Notes under the pieces: generated by a model
The model's input: only the letters and a program-made list of their open reading frames with translations
Databases searched by the model: none
What the model was told of the DNA's origin: nothing
Program-made: the position numbers and the translations under genes
NCBI GenBank assembly: GCA_042408965.1
Contig: JBHOQN010000034.1
Location: 4,527-68,526, forward strand
Direction of reading: 5' to 3'
Source of the DNA: Thermogemmatispora sp042408965
GTDB lineage: Bacteria > Chloroflexota > Ktedonobacteria > Ktedonobacterales > Ktedonobacteraceae
DNA: 64,000 nucleotides
Part shown: piece by piece, positions 17,808 to 25,773 of the stretch
How positions within the stretch are numbered: the first letter of the stretch is position 1
Layout of the letters: each line of letters begins with the position of its first letter

Positions 17808-18026
17808 CTATCTGCGGGGATTGATCCAGGGGCGACGCAACAGCCGGGCGAGGCGGCGTTCGATATCCCAGCGCATCTGGGTGGCGTGGTAGCGCAACCA
17901 GCCCAGCACCATCTCCCGACAGGACGCCTGCGGTAGCGGCGGCTCGCGACGGCGCTCATCTACCCTCACAGGAACTGGAGCCAGAAGAAAGAGGCGCGGG
18001 CGCTTTGCTGACGGTCGCTCATGCAT
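17808..18026 (-). CDS. Small basic hypothetical protein
   Basis: 72 residues starting MHERPSAKRPRLFLLAPVPV, arginine-rich, with an amphipathic C-terminal stretch (WLRYHATQMRWDIERRLARLL). AAGGAG lies eleven bases upstream, and a promoter-like pair (TGGACA-18-TATACT) is 77 bases upstream. I recognise no family. The coherent promoter, ribosome site and hydrophobic heptads argue for a real gene, but there is no homology evidence. Confidence 0.45.
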   Translation of the reverse strand: MHERPSAKRPRLFLLAPVPVRVDERRREPPLPQASCREMVLGWLRYHATQMRWDIERRLARLLRRPWINPRR

Positions 18027-18102
18027 GTAGCATAGTGCTCCTTGTGCTCTCCCACCTGCGAGTAGCGACTGCTTGAATCTCACAGCAGAGACTCTGAGGA
18101 AG

Positions 18103-18132
18103 AGTATAGTCTCACAACGGGTCATTTGTCCA
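18103..18132 (-). promoter_or_regulatory. Promoter candidate for the small basic protein
   Basis: Minus strand: -35 TGGACA (18127-18132), 18-bp spacer and -10 TATACT (18103-18108). It is back to back with the promoter of the KGG gene, 66 bp away. Confidence 0.45.
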
Positions 18133-18198
18133 GGGCCGCGGCAGGATGCTCCCCTGTTCTGCCTGGTCCTCCTGAGATGACCAGGGTCGCCCGTTTTG

Positions 18199-18227
18199 TT
18201 GACAAGAGTGGAGGTTTTCAGTATACT
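18199..18227 (+). promoter_or_regulatory. Consensus promoter of the KGG stress gene
   Basis: -35 TTGACA (18199-18204), 17-bp spacer and -10 TATACT (18222-18227). It is among the best sigma-A matches in the window. Transcription would start near 18234. Confidence 0.75.
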
Positions 18228-18234
18228 CTTCGCC

Positions 18235-18283
18235 ACAGGCGGCAAGCCTGTCTATTTTATTTTGGCCTGGGTGGGTCCCACCC
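18235..18283 (+). promoter_or_regulatory. Structured 5' leader of the KGG gene (two hairpins)
   Basis: Hairpin 1 pairs ACAGGC (18235-18240) with GCCTGT (18246-18251) at the predicted 5' end and is followed by CTATTTTATTTT, as in an attenuator. Hairpin 2 (GGGTG, loop GGTCC, CACCC; 18269-18283) sits ten bases before the AAGGG ribosome site. Either could control mRNA stability or early termination. Confidence 0.5.
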
Positions 18284-18305
18284 GGCCGGGAAAAAGGGAA
18301 TGGTA

Positions 18306-18650
18306 ATGGCAACCAGAGAAGAGGAGAAGCCGGCGCCTATGTCCACGGTAGAGGCCGGCCGTAAGGGGGGGAGTGTCGTCCGCGATAAATACGGAGGAGA
18401 GTACTATCGGCAGATCGGCAAGAAAGGGGGTACCGCCCTCAAAGAGAAGCGAGGCAGCGAGTACTACCGGCAGATCGCCCAGAAAGGTGGCCAGGCCAAC
18501 GTCAGCAAGTACGGCCCGGCACACTTTTCTGAGATGGGGAAAAAGGGTGGCAACGCAACCAAGGCGCGACAGGACCCCGACTTTTACAGCCGGATCGGGA
18601 AGCTAGGAGGAGCGGCCAGGCGTCGGAAAAAAGCTGAAAAAGAGGAATAA
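18306..18650 (+). CDS. KGG-repeat general stress protein (GsiB/con-10-like)
   Basis: 114-residue hydrophilic, Gly/Lys-rich, probably intrinsically disordered protein. At least five degenerate repeats of the KGG family are visible: AGRKGGSVV, GKKGGTALKEK, AQKGGQANVSK, GKKGGNATKA and GKLGGAARR, separated by YYRQI or FYSRI segments. The family (Bacillus GsiB, fungal con-10) accumulates under stress or starvation, with hydrophilin-like protection proposed. AAGGG precedes ATG 18306 by seven bases; ATG 18300 overlaps the site. It has its own consensus promoter, a structured leader and its own terminator, so it is a monocistronic, probably highly expressed gene. Confidence 0.88.
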   Translation: MATREEEKPAPMSTVEAGRKGGSVVRDKYGGEYYRQIGKKGGTALKEKRGSEYYRQIAQKGGQANVSKYGPAHFSEMGKKGGNATKARQDPDFYSRIGKLGGAARRRKKAEKEE

Positions 18651-18697
18651 TTCTATCTCATTATGGACCTTGCTGCTCTTCTGGCACAACAGCAGCA

Positions 18698-18742
18698 GAC
18701 CGGGGCGGCGGGCCTCAGCAACCCGTCGCTCCGGTCTTTTTT
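18698..18742 (+). terminator. Rho-independent terminator of the KGG gene
   Basis: A stem of about 14 bp with two mismatches (GACCGG at 18698 pairing with CCGGTC at 18731-18736, extended through GCG/CGC and CGGG/CCCG) is followed by TTTTTT at 18737-18742. It is the clearest intrinsic terminator in the window, located between the convergent KGG gene and galU. Confidence 0.88.
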
Positions 18743-18769
18743 GCGGCGCCTGGCCTGCTAGAGAGGCCA

Positions 18770-19639
18770 TTAATCATCGCCCAGAGCGCGTCGCAGGTAG
18801 GCGCGCAGGTCCGGGGCCAGGTCGGGACGTTTGAGAGCAAAGGCGATGGTGGTGGTCAACAGGCCCAGGCGCGTACCGGTATCGTAGAAGCTGCCGGTGA
18901 AGCGCAGGCCATAGCAGCGTCCGGCGCGCGCCTGCATGGCGATCGCATCGGTCACCTGGATCTCGCCCCCGGCGCCCGGCTGTGTCTGTTCCAGCAGGGG
19001 GAAGATATCGGGGGTGAGCAGGTAGCGGCCCAGGACCCCCAGGTTCGAGGGGGCCTCTGCCAGTGCGGGTTTCTCAACCAGATGCGTGATTTTAAGCGTA
19101 TCCTGCCCCAGCTCCTCAACGGCGGCGATGCCATAGGAAGGAATGACCTCCGGCGGCACAGGCGTCAGCGCAATCACTGAGCCACCGTAGCGTTCATAGA
19201 TCTCCATCAGACGTGGCAGACAGGGGGTCTCATCTGCAACCAGGATGTCGCCAAGCATCACCACAAACGGCTCCTCTCCCACCAGGGCCTTCGCGCAGAG
19301 AATCGCATGCCCCAGACCGAGTGGTTCGGGCTGACGCACAGCGCTATAGCTCGCCATCCGCTCCACCCGCCGCAGCTCCTCCAGCTCGGCCAGCTTCCCG
19401 CGACGTTCCAGAGCCTGCTCCAGCTCAGGGAAGACATCAAAGTGGTCTTCGATGCTGCGCTTGCTGCGGCTGGTCACCAGGATGATCTCCTCAATGCCCG
19501 CAGTGACAGCCTCCTCGACGATGTACTGCAGCGTCGGCTTGTCGACCAGCGGCAGCATCTCTTTTGGAATGACCTTGGTAGCTGGCAGGATGCGTGTGCC
19601 CAGTCCCGCCACCGGTAATACGGCTTTGCGAATACGCAT
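18770..19639 (-). CDS. galU: UTP-glucose-1-phosphate uridylyltransferase
   Basis: Makes UDP-glucose from glucose-1-phosphate and UTP; UDP-glucose is the substrate of Ugd at 6.8 kb and of many glycosyltransferases. The nucleotidyltransferase signature AVLPVAGLGTRILPATK opens the protein, followed by IPKEMLPLVDKP, VMLGDIL and the LVEKP active-site lysine region. At 289 residues it matches the family. ATG 19639 is preceded by AAGGAGGG; a longer frame to 19678 has no site. A TTGACC-18-TACAAT promoter lies at 19693-19722. Confidence 0.95.
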   Translation of the reverse strand: MRIRKAVLPVAGLGTRILPATKVIPKEMLPLVDKPTLQYIVEEAVTAGIEEIILVTSRSKRSIEDHFDVFPELEQALERRGKLAELEELRRVERMASYSAVRQPEPLGLGHAILCAKALVGEEPFVVMLGDILVADETPCLPRLMEIYERYGGSVIALTPVPPEVIPSYGIAAVEELGQDTLKITHLVEKPALAEAPSNLGVLGRYLLTPDIFPLLEQTQPGAGGEIQVTDAIAMQARAGRCYGLRFTGSFYDTGTRLGLLTTTIAFALKRPDLAPDLRAYLRRALGDD

Positions 19640-20196
19640 TGACCCTCCTTGATCTCTTACAGGGAAGCATGTTGACATCTATCACCAGCCCTATTGTAAC
19701 GATCCAACCACTCAACGGTCAATCTGAGTGCTGCTCTCAAGCAGCAGGTCCCGCCGGGAGAAGTAGACCAGCGAAAAATCCGCTGCCCCAGCGTTTATCC
19801 TGAGCGAGTCCCGAACCAGCGAGGACGAGAGACAGTACCTGGTGAGTCTCTCGTGTACAGGCATCCACCCTCTCAAGGATACTGGAAACAGCCTGTTCAG
19901 TGGAGCAGGTCGATTATCTCTGGCACAGCATTACAAATATAGAGAGTATCAGGTACACTAGAAGACGTAGAAAAACCTTTCATGTCTATGGAAGTGCGTC
20001 TACGGCGAGTCTCATGAGGCTTCCTTTTGTCCTCGTAGTGTGGTCATCCGTTTCACAGCCATTCAGGGAGAAGAAGTATGCAGGCAACCGTTTCTGGTAT
20101 CCAATGGGGGAACACCCCCCTGGTCCTGGATCACCAGGCTTTTGAAGAAGGCTACGCTCATTAACAGAACACTTTGTAGGAGAGTGTAGATAGATC
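19640..20196. other. Divergent intergenic region between galU and kinase 1
   Basis: About 560 bases, more AT-rich in its middle. It holds the galU promoter, a weak promoter-like pair TTACAA-17-TACACT (19931-19959, plus strand), and two adjacent hairpins shortly before kinase 1: GGGGG-AACA-CCCCC (20106-20119) and CCTGGT/ACCAGG (20119-20138) followed by CTTTTG. No gene is supported. Confidence 0.5.
19693..19722 (-). promoter_or_regulatory. galU promoter
   Basis: Minus strand: -35 TTGACC (19717-19722), 18-bp spacer and -10 TACAAT (19693-19698), 54 bases before the galU ATG. Confidence 0.6.
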
Positions 20197-22152
20197 ATGC
20201 TGTTTGAAGGCCTTCGGCTTGCAGATGGTCGCTATTGCCTGACAGCCCTGTTGAAAAAGGGCGGCATGGGCGAGATCTATCTCGCGAAAGATGACAGAAT
20301 AGAGCGCAACGTAGCTATCAAGATCGTCCGCGTGGAAACAACCAGTTTCGCAGACGAAGGTAGCGCCATGAAAGCCAGGCGGCATTTCCAGCGTGAGCTG
20401 AAGGCGATTTCACAGCTCGACCACAAACACATTCTTCCCCTGTACGATTCTGGTGAGGAGGAGTACCACGGCATGACGCTGATCTATCTGGTCATGCCCT
20501 ATCGCCCGGATGGTTCCCTGGCCGACTGGCTCTACCGGCGCAAGAGTTCTCCTCTCGAACCACCACAGGTCGTTCATCTGATACACCAGGCTGCTGAGGC
20601 CCTCCAGCACGCCCACGATCATCACATTATCCATCAGGATGTTAAACCAGCCAATTTTCTTATTCAGGTGGAGGACAGGCCAGCCGAGCGTCTGCACCTG
20701 CTGCTCAGTGACTTCGGCATCGCGCGTTTCGCCAACGCAACAGCCAGCAGCAGCCTGGCCATTCGCGGAACACCGCTCTACATGGCTCCCGAACAATGGG
20801 AAGATCGGCCTACCTATGCAACTGATCAGTACGCACTGGCTATTATGGCCTACGAACTCCTGGTCGGCCATCCACCTTTCCAGGGGAGACCAGAGGTAGT
20901 GATGCTACACCATCTGCAAAAGCTGCCAGCCGCTCCGAGCAGCCAGAATACGACGCTCACGCCAGCGCTCGATGCGGTGCTGCTGCGCGCCCTCGCCAAA
21001 CGGCCGGAGGACCGCTTTCCCTCTGTTTCAGCCTTCGCTGACGCTCTGTGCGAGGCTGTGAAGACGATGACAACCAGCAGCGCTGGCGCAATCGCAGAGC
21101 ACGTTACCCTGGCTATCAGCGATAGTGAGGCCCTTCACGGGACGCGCCGCACCCTGGAGATCGGTGGTGAGGCTGTGGACGTCGTTATTCCACCTCATGT
21201 GCAGCATGGACAGGTCATACACCTCGTCGGAGAGCGCAGAGCCTCCGCTGGCCAACAAACCGCCCTACCCTTGCAACTGAAGTTGGAGGTCTTGACGGAC
21301 ACTCCCACAGTACAGGCTCCAGAAGCTAGCTCCCCCACGCTCAACGCTGCCCCAACAGTGCTTGCTCTTCCAGAAAAGGAGATCCTCATACAGGAAAAGA
21401 CCATCGCTACCCCTGAACCAGTCAGCTCCACCGCTCACGGCAAGCAGACTCTCTCGCCGCCTGCCAGCGACGGGAAGTCCAGGCCCGCTCGCCCGAGGAC
21501 CCGCACCAGCACGATGGTCTTTCGAGTGATCACGCTGGCCCTCCTCCTACTGATGCTGACAGGCGGCTCAGGCTGGCTACTCTATCAGAGTGGACGGCTG
21601 CATTCACTGGACACATCGCAGCATGGTCACCAGAACGCCACCGCTACAGCTCAGGCCCGGCTCAGCAGCAACGCCACCGCTACAGCTCAGGCCCAGCTCA
21701 GCAGCAACGCCACCGCTACAGCCATCGCAAGCTTGCCTCAATTGAGCATCGATAAAGAGAAACTGGCGGCCAGTGCCGGCAACAGTAGTGATGACTGCAG
21801 CTACTCCAGTTCCGCTCTGGTGCTTAACGATCATACCTACGCTGGCTGGTCCTGCCCGCTGACGCTCAGCAACAGCGGCAGTCAGAACCTCAACTGGTCG
21901 TCTCAGACCGCCAGCGCCGTCGGCAGCAGGTCCTCAGGAGAATCGGGCTGGCTGAACATATGGTCAGGCTCGCTGGACGCAGGAGACGTTGCTGTCTTCC
22001 CGACAAATGGCACGATCCAGCCGAATGGAACGCAGTCGGTAACCGTGATCGTCATTGATTCTAGCGACGGCACGTCCTGCCCTGCTACAGGGTACGATAT
22101 CACATTTAGCGGCCCAGCCAATGAGATCAGCGTTGAATGGGGATGCAGCTAG
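20197..22152 (+). CDS. Membrane Ser/Thr protein kinase with DnaJ-C-like module and secreted domain (kinase 1)
   Basis: The order of parts is clear. A Hanks-type kinase (~1-288) has GGMGEIYLA, the ATP-anchoring Lys in VAIKIV, catalytic loop HQDVKPANF, DFG and APEQW. A ~65-residue module (~305-370; LAISDSEALHGTRRTLEI, then VVIPPHVQHGQVIHL) matches half of the DnaJ C-terminal client-binding domain. A Pro/Thr-rich linker and one membrane helix (~445-465) follow. Outside are a 36-bp-encoded Ala/Thr/Gln repeat and a BACON-like beta domain with four Cys (DDCSY, WSC, TSCP, WGCS). Oddities: the first Gly of the P-loop is Lys, and HRD is HQD (non-RD). A paralogue follows at 22435. Confidence 0.88.
   Translation: MLFEGLRLADGRYCLTALLKKGGMGEIYLAKDDRIERNVAIKIVRVETTSFADEGSAMKARRHFQRELKAISQLDHKHILPLYDSGEEEYHGMTLIYLVMPYRPDGSLADWLYRRKSSPLEPPQVVHLIHQAAEALQHAHDHHIIHQDVKPANFLIQVEDRPAERLHLLLSDFGIARFANATASSSLAIRGTPLYMAPEQWEDRPTYATDQYALAIMAYELLVGHPPFQGRPEVVMLHHLQKLPAAPSSQNTTLTPALDAVLLRALAKRPEDRFPSVSAFADALCEAVKTMTTSSAGAIAEHVTLAISDSEALHGTRRTLEIGGEAVDVVIPPHVQHGQVIHLVGERRASAGQQTALPLQLKLEVLTDTPTVQAPEASSPTLNAAPTVLALPEKEILIQEKTIATPEPVSSTAHGKQTLSPPASDGKSRPARPRTRTSTMVFRVITLALLLLMLTGGSGWLLYQSGRLHSLDTSQHGHQNATATAQARLSSNATATAQAQLSSNATATAIASLPQLSIDKEKLAASAGNSSDDCSYSSSALVLNDHTYAGWSCPLTLSNSGSQNLNWSSQTASAVGSRSSGESGWLNIWSGSLDAGDVAVFPTNGTIQPNGTQSVTVIVIDSSDGTSCPATGYDITFSGPANEISVEWGCS
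21637..21720. repeat. 36-bp tandem repeat in kinase 1 linker
   Basis: Two almost identical 36-bp copies (21637-21672 and 21673-21708) plus a 12-bp partial copy encode an ATATAQA(R/Q)LSSN repeat just outside the membrane helix. Confidence 0.85.
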
Positions 22153-22311
22153 TGCGCCAGAGGAGACTGGAGCAATCCGAGAGCCAGGCTCGGCTGCTCC
22201 CAGCATCAGCGGCTAAAAATACTCTCCTCCCGCGTTTATCACAAAGCAGGCAAACTCGATCGCTTACACACAGGCTCCTCCTGACAGAGTCCAGAAGCGT
22301 TGTCCCGGCTA

Positions 22312-22340
22312 TTTTCACCTAGGCAAGGATGTGCTATAGT
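22312..22340 (+). promoter_or_regulatory. Promoter candidate for kinase 2
   Basis: -35 TTTTCA (22312-22317), 17-bp spacer and -10 TATAGT (22335-22340), about 95 bases before the kinase 2 ATG. It suggests the two paralogous kinases are transcribed separately. Confidence 0.5.
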
Positions 22341-22434
22341 AAGCGTTGCCATCATAGCACATTTTCGGAAGGCATAAGCAGCCCGATCGGAGAAAAACAA
22401 CAATAGACCGGGCCTGGAGAAAGCGGGGAAGACA

Positions 22435-24621
22435 ATGCCATTCGAGGGTTTACAACTGGCGTTTGGCCGCTACCATCTCATACGTCTGCTGGGCAGTGGT
22501 GGCATGGGTGAGGTCTACCTGGCTGAGGATACGCGCATTGCCCGCCAGGTAGCCATCAAGATCGTCCGCACGGAACTCACTCCCTATCCGAACGCCAGTA
22601 CGATACAACACGCCAGGCAGCTCTTCGAGCGTGAGATGAAGGCCATCTCGATGCTCGACCATCCGCATATTCTGCCCCTCTATGATTATGGCGAAGAGGA
22701 ATTTCAGGGGACGCCGCTCATCTATATGGTGATGCCCTACCGCCCGGAAGGCTCGCTGGCTGGCTGGCTGCGCCAGCATGAGGAGGAGGGCCTCCTGGCG
22801 CCGCCCGACGTCGCCGCTCTGATCAGCCAGGCTGCCGATGCCCTGCAACACGCGCATGACCACCAGCTCATCCACCAGGATGTGAAGCCCTCGAATTTCT
22901 TGATCCGCCTGCGCCCGGACCAGCCCCAGCGCCCGGACCTCTTCCTCACGGACTTCGGGATCGCGCGCTTCACTGGCTCAACCTCGAACACGAGTCAGAC
23001 CATCCGCGGGACGCCAACCTATATGGCTCCTGAGCAGTGGGAGGGCCACCCTACCTATGCCACTGATCAGTACGCCCTGGCCATTATGGCCTACGAGCTG
23101 CTGGTCGGGCACCCGCCGTTCCAGGGTGGACCGGGGCCGATGATGTACCAGCACCTGCAGAAGGTGCCCGCGGCGCCCAGCAGCCAGAACCCGGCCCTTA
23201 CGCCGGCGATCGACGTTGTGCTGCTGCGCGCCCTCGCCAAGCGGCCAGAGGATCGCTTTCCCTCGGTCTCGTCCTTTGCGCGTGCCCTGGAACAGGCCAT
23301 TCTGAGCGAGGAGGCGACCATCTCGAGCACACGCCTGGGCACAGGCGCAGGGCCGACCGGCGGCCTGGGGCCGATCGAGGCTCCGCTGGCGATCAGCAGT
23401 AGCGAGGCCTTCAATGGTGCACGCCGCACGCTGAATGTGGCCGGGGAGGAGCTGGAGGTGACCATTCCTCCGGGCGTCGTGGATGGGCAGGTGATCTACG
23501 TCGAGGGCTGGCGGCGTGGCCGTCCCCACGAGGGACCGGTCAGTCTGCTCCTCAGGCTGGATGTGGTGCCGGATGAGCTGCTCGCCAGACGCGCCGGGAG
23601 TAGCGCCGATCTCTATCCGACGATGCTCAACAATACGCAAGTGCCGCCCGGCCTCGCCAGGCCGACACGGCCGATCGGACCCGCTGAGGCCGACCAGCGC
23701 ATCGTGCTGGCCGCCCGGGGCGACCTGCAGACCCTCCCAGCCCAGAATATAACCACGGCCTCTCCCTGGACACCAGCCCCTCCTGGCAGCGGCACCTGGC
23801 AGCAACTGGGCGAGCCTCCGGGACGGCAGCAGAGCGGCGCCAGCGGCCTGAAGGTCATCTTCTTCGTGCTGCTCGCCCTGCTCATCATGAGCAGCGCCGG
23901 CCTGCTCTACTACTTCCTGGTGGCCAGCGGCCCCTCGTCGAATAACAACAATACGAACACAAATCTCAGCGCCAGCCTGACCGCCACGGCGGCGGCCAAC
24001 AACGCCACGGCCCAGGCTCAGGCCAATAACAATGCCACAGCTACAGCCCAGACCCAGGCCAGCGCCACCGCTCAGGCCCAGGCCCAGGCCACGGCTACGG
24101 CGCAAACGCAGGCTCAGGCCCAGGCTACGGCCACCGCTCAGGCTCAAGCCACGGCCACCGCTCAGGCCCAGCAGACCGCCACGGCTCAGGCCACTCCGCC
24201 ACAGCTGAGCGTCGATAAAACCAGCCTCCAGGCCCACGCTGGCAGCAGCACGGACGACTGTAGCTACACGACGGTCAGCGTTAAGAATATCTCCGCGCCG
24301 GCCTGGTCCTGCGCCCTGACGCTGAGTAATCAGGGCTTCCAGAACCTGAACTGGGCCTCCAGCGTCTCGGCAACGGCCACGCAGGGCCATACCTTCCTGG
24401 CCGACGCCGCCGGCCTGCTGACGCCGCTCCAGCCGAAGAAGCCGCAGGTCACCGGCGTCTACGTCTCGCCGGCGAGCGGCTCCATCGCCGCCCAGGGTAC
24501 GCAGCAGGTGACGCTAATCATCCTCGATACCTCGCATGGCACCTCCTGCCCACTGACGGGCTATAGCGTGACCTTCACCGGCCCGGCCAACACCGTCATC
24601 GTCCACTGGAGCTGCGGATAA
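22435..24621 (+). CDS. Membrane Ser/Thr protein kinase with DnaJ-C-like module and secreted domain (kinase 2)
   Basis: Paralogue of kinase 1 with the same layout over 728 residues. The kinase domain (~1-285) has an intact GSGGMGEVYLA loop, VAIKIV, HQDVKPSNF (non-RD), DFG and APEQW. The DnaJ-C-like module (~318-385) reads LAISSSEAFNGARRTL, then VTIPPGVVDGQVIYVEG. A Pro-rich linker, a membrane helix (~475-498), a long TATAQAQ repeat and a C-terminal beta domain with the same four-Cys pattern follow. The outer domain would sense or bind something outside and the kinase signal inside. Substrates are unknown. It is separated from kinase 1 by 282 bases with its own promoter candidate. Confidence 0.9.
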   Translation: MPFEGLQLAFGRYHLIRLLGSGGMGEVYLAEDTRIARQVAIKIVRTELTPYPNASTIQHARQLFEREMKAISMLDHPHILPLYDYGEEEFQGTPLIYMVMPYRPEGSLAGWLRQHEEEGLLAPPDVAALISQAADALQHAHDHQLIHQDVKPSNFLIRLRPDQPQRPDLFLTDFGIARFTGSTSNTSQTIRGTPTYMAPEQWEGHPTYATDQYALAIMAYELLVGHPPFQGGPGPMMYQHLQKVPAAPSSQNPALTPAIDVVLLRALAKRPEDRFPSVSSFARALEQAILSEEATISSTRLGTGAGPTGGLGPIEAPLAISSSEAFNGARRTLNVAGEELEVTIPPGVVDGQVIYVEGWRRGRPHEGPVSLLLRLDVVPDELLARRAGSSADLYPTMLNNTQVPPGLARPTRPIGPAEADQRIVLAARGDLQTLPAQNITTASPWTPAPPGSGTWQQLGEPPGRQQSGASGLKVIFFVLLALLIMSSAGLLYYFLVASGPSSNNNNTNTNLSASLTATAAANNATAQAQANNNATATAQTQASATAQAQAQATATAQTQAQAQATATAQAQATATAQAQQTATAQATPPQLSVDKTSLQAHAGSSTDDCSYTTVSVKNISAPAWSCALTLSNQGFQNLNWASSVSATATQGHTFLADAAGLLTPLQPKKPQVTGVYVSPASGSIAAQGTQQVTLIILDTSHGTSCPLTGYSVTFTGPANTVIVHWSCG
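23990..24195. repeat. Low-complexity Ala/Thr/Gln-coding repeat in kinase 2
   Basis: About 200 bp of degenerate GCC-ACG-GCT-CAG-GCC units encode a (TATAQAQA)n linker between the membrane helix and the outer domain. Similar repeats at nearby positions are prone to slippage in multiples of three. Confidence 0.85.
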
Positions 24622-25048
24622 GCGCCAGCTCCCAGCGTCGAGCGCGGTGTGAGAGAGGTGTACCTCTCTCGCACCGCCACACGCTTTCTCATCCACCAGA
24701 AACGGTGGCCCGCGACGTTGAAATCTCGAGCAGGCATGGCACGGGCCAGCAGCAGCATCTGCACTGCCGGTCTTGCCAGGTAACAACCTGGATTCGATAC
24801 TGAAGCAGACAGAGCCTTGTTCAGGCGCATCACTTGCATGCTGCCGGAGAGGTCGTGGCGGGTGGCTTCCACGAGCGAGTGAGCGAGTGCCGTGGCCAAA
24901 CCGGCAGTGCGGAAGAGGACGGGCTGCCCGCTGAGCCAGGTCGCCCGCTTGCATGAGCAGCGTCCTCCCGGCGGCTCATAGCTCAGCGCTTCAGTGTCAA
25001 TACCCTGTGCAGTTTTTTTGATGTGAGAGGAAGAAAAGGAGCGACTCA
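24622..25048. other. Intergenic region after kinase 2
   Basis: About 430 bases. It begins with the strong hairpin at 24644-24677. The rest shows overlapping open frames only on the reverse strand without recognisable domains, and ends with the AAAAGGAG ribosome site of the YbjN gene. Confidence 0.5.
24644..24677 (+). terminator. Strong hairpin downstream of kinase 2
   Basis: A 15-bp stem with one G-T pair (24644-24658 with 24663-24677; GCGGTG and CACCGC ends) and a TGTA loop begins 22 bases after the stop codon. No T-tract follows; probable terminator or 3' stabiliser. Confidence 0.6.
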
Positions 25049-25492
25049 ATGGCCACTGTGCAACCGTTCTCCTACAGCATGATTGAAGCCTTTCTCAGCA
25101 GCCGCGGCTATCGCTTCCTCAGGGATCAGGACAACGACTTTGTCCTCCAGTTCCGCTACGACGACGAGACCGACAGCGAACTGACGTTTTACCTGATGGT
25201 GCAGGGTCAGAGACGCGACATCTATTGCATTCTCTGCCACTCGACCAAACGCATCGCCAGCGAGGACTGGGCCCGGGTGATCATGCTCTGTAATACCTGG
25301 AACCTCGAGCGCCGCTGGCCCAAGGCCTACCTGCGCGTGAATGAGCAGCAGTCCCACGGCGAGGTCATTCTGGAGGAGAATCTGGATCTGGAGCAGGGCA
25401 TCCACCAGGAGCTGCTCAATGACTTCTCCGCCACAGCCATCGCCGCTAGCTTCGCGTTCTGGAAGTGGATGCATCAGGATAATGGCGTCTGA
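25049..25492 (+). CDS. YbjN-domain protein
   Basis: 147-residue soluble protein of the YbjN family, related to type III secretion chaperone-like folds. The features are an N-terminal helix (YSMIEAFLSSRGYRFL), a beta-rich FVLQFRYDD region, and the motif NTWNLERRWPKAYLRVNE, typical of YbjN. In enteric bacteria YbjN affects motility and stress responses; the biochemical role is not established. AAAAGGAG lies eight bases before the ATG. It appears monocistronic. Confidence 0.78.
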   Translation: MATVQPFSYSMIEAFLSSRGYRFLRDQDNDFVLQFRYDDETDSELTFYLMVQGQRRDIYCILCHSTKRIASEDWARVIMLCNTWNLERRWPKAYLRVNEQQSHGEVILEENLDLEQGIHQELLNDFSATAIAASFAFWKWMHQDNGV

Positions 25493-25640
25493 CGCGCCGC
25501 CGTCTGTCAGTCTCTACCTGATCTCCAGCAGCGCCGCCAGCGTCAGACCCCGGCGGCGAGCAGGAGCTGCAGATCTGCCCCGTCATCACAGTGGTGGCGA
25601 GCAGCCGCAGCGCCGTCCGGTTTTCTTCTCGTTTTCCCCC

Positions 25641-25670
25641 TTGACAATATACATATACATATATTATACT
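25641..25670 (+). promoter_or_regulatory. Promoter of the EXLDI gene
   Basis: -35 TTGACA (25641-25646), 18-bp AT-rich alternating spacer of ATATAC type, and -10 TATACT (25665-25670), about 100 bases before the start codon. Confidence 0.65.
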
Positions 25671-25678
25671 GACCTGCG

Positions 25679-25699
25679 TATACGTAGCACTATACGTAG
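25679..25699 (+). promoter_or_regulatory. Tandem TATACGTAG operator candidate
   Basis: Two perfect 9-bp direct repeats, TATACGTAG, are separated by CAC (12-bp period), starting nine bases after the -10 box and so covering the transcription start. Position and periodicity fit an autoregulatory site for the ribbon-helix-helix-like protein encoded next. Confidence 0.55.
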
Positions 25700-25773
25700 T
25701 TCTGCGTCTCTGCGACAGCCTTCTGGCGCAGAACCCGGCTCCAGACCAGGGCCAGATATCGAAGGTACCAGAG

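Noticed and set aside
24561..25049. 162-codon reverse frame between kinase 2 and the YbjN gene
   Set aside because: Runs through the hairpin and the kinase 2 end, has no ribosome site and no motif.
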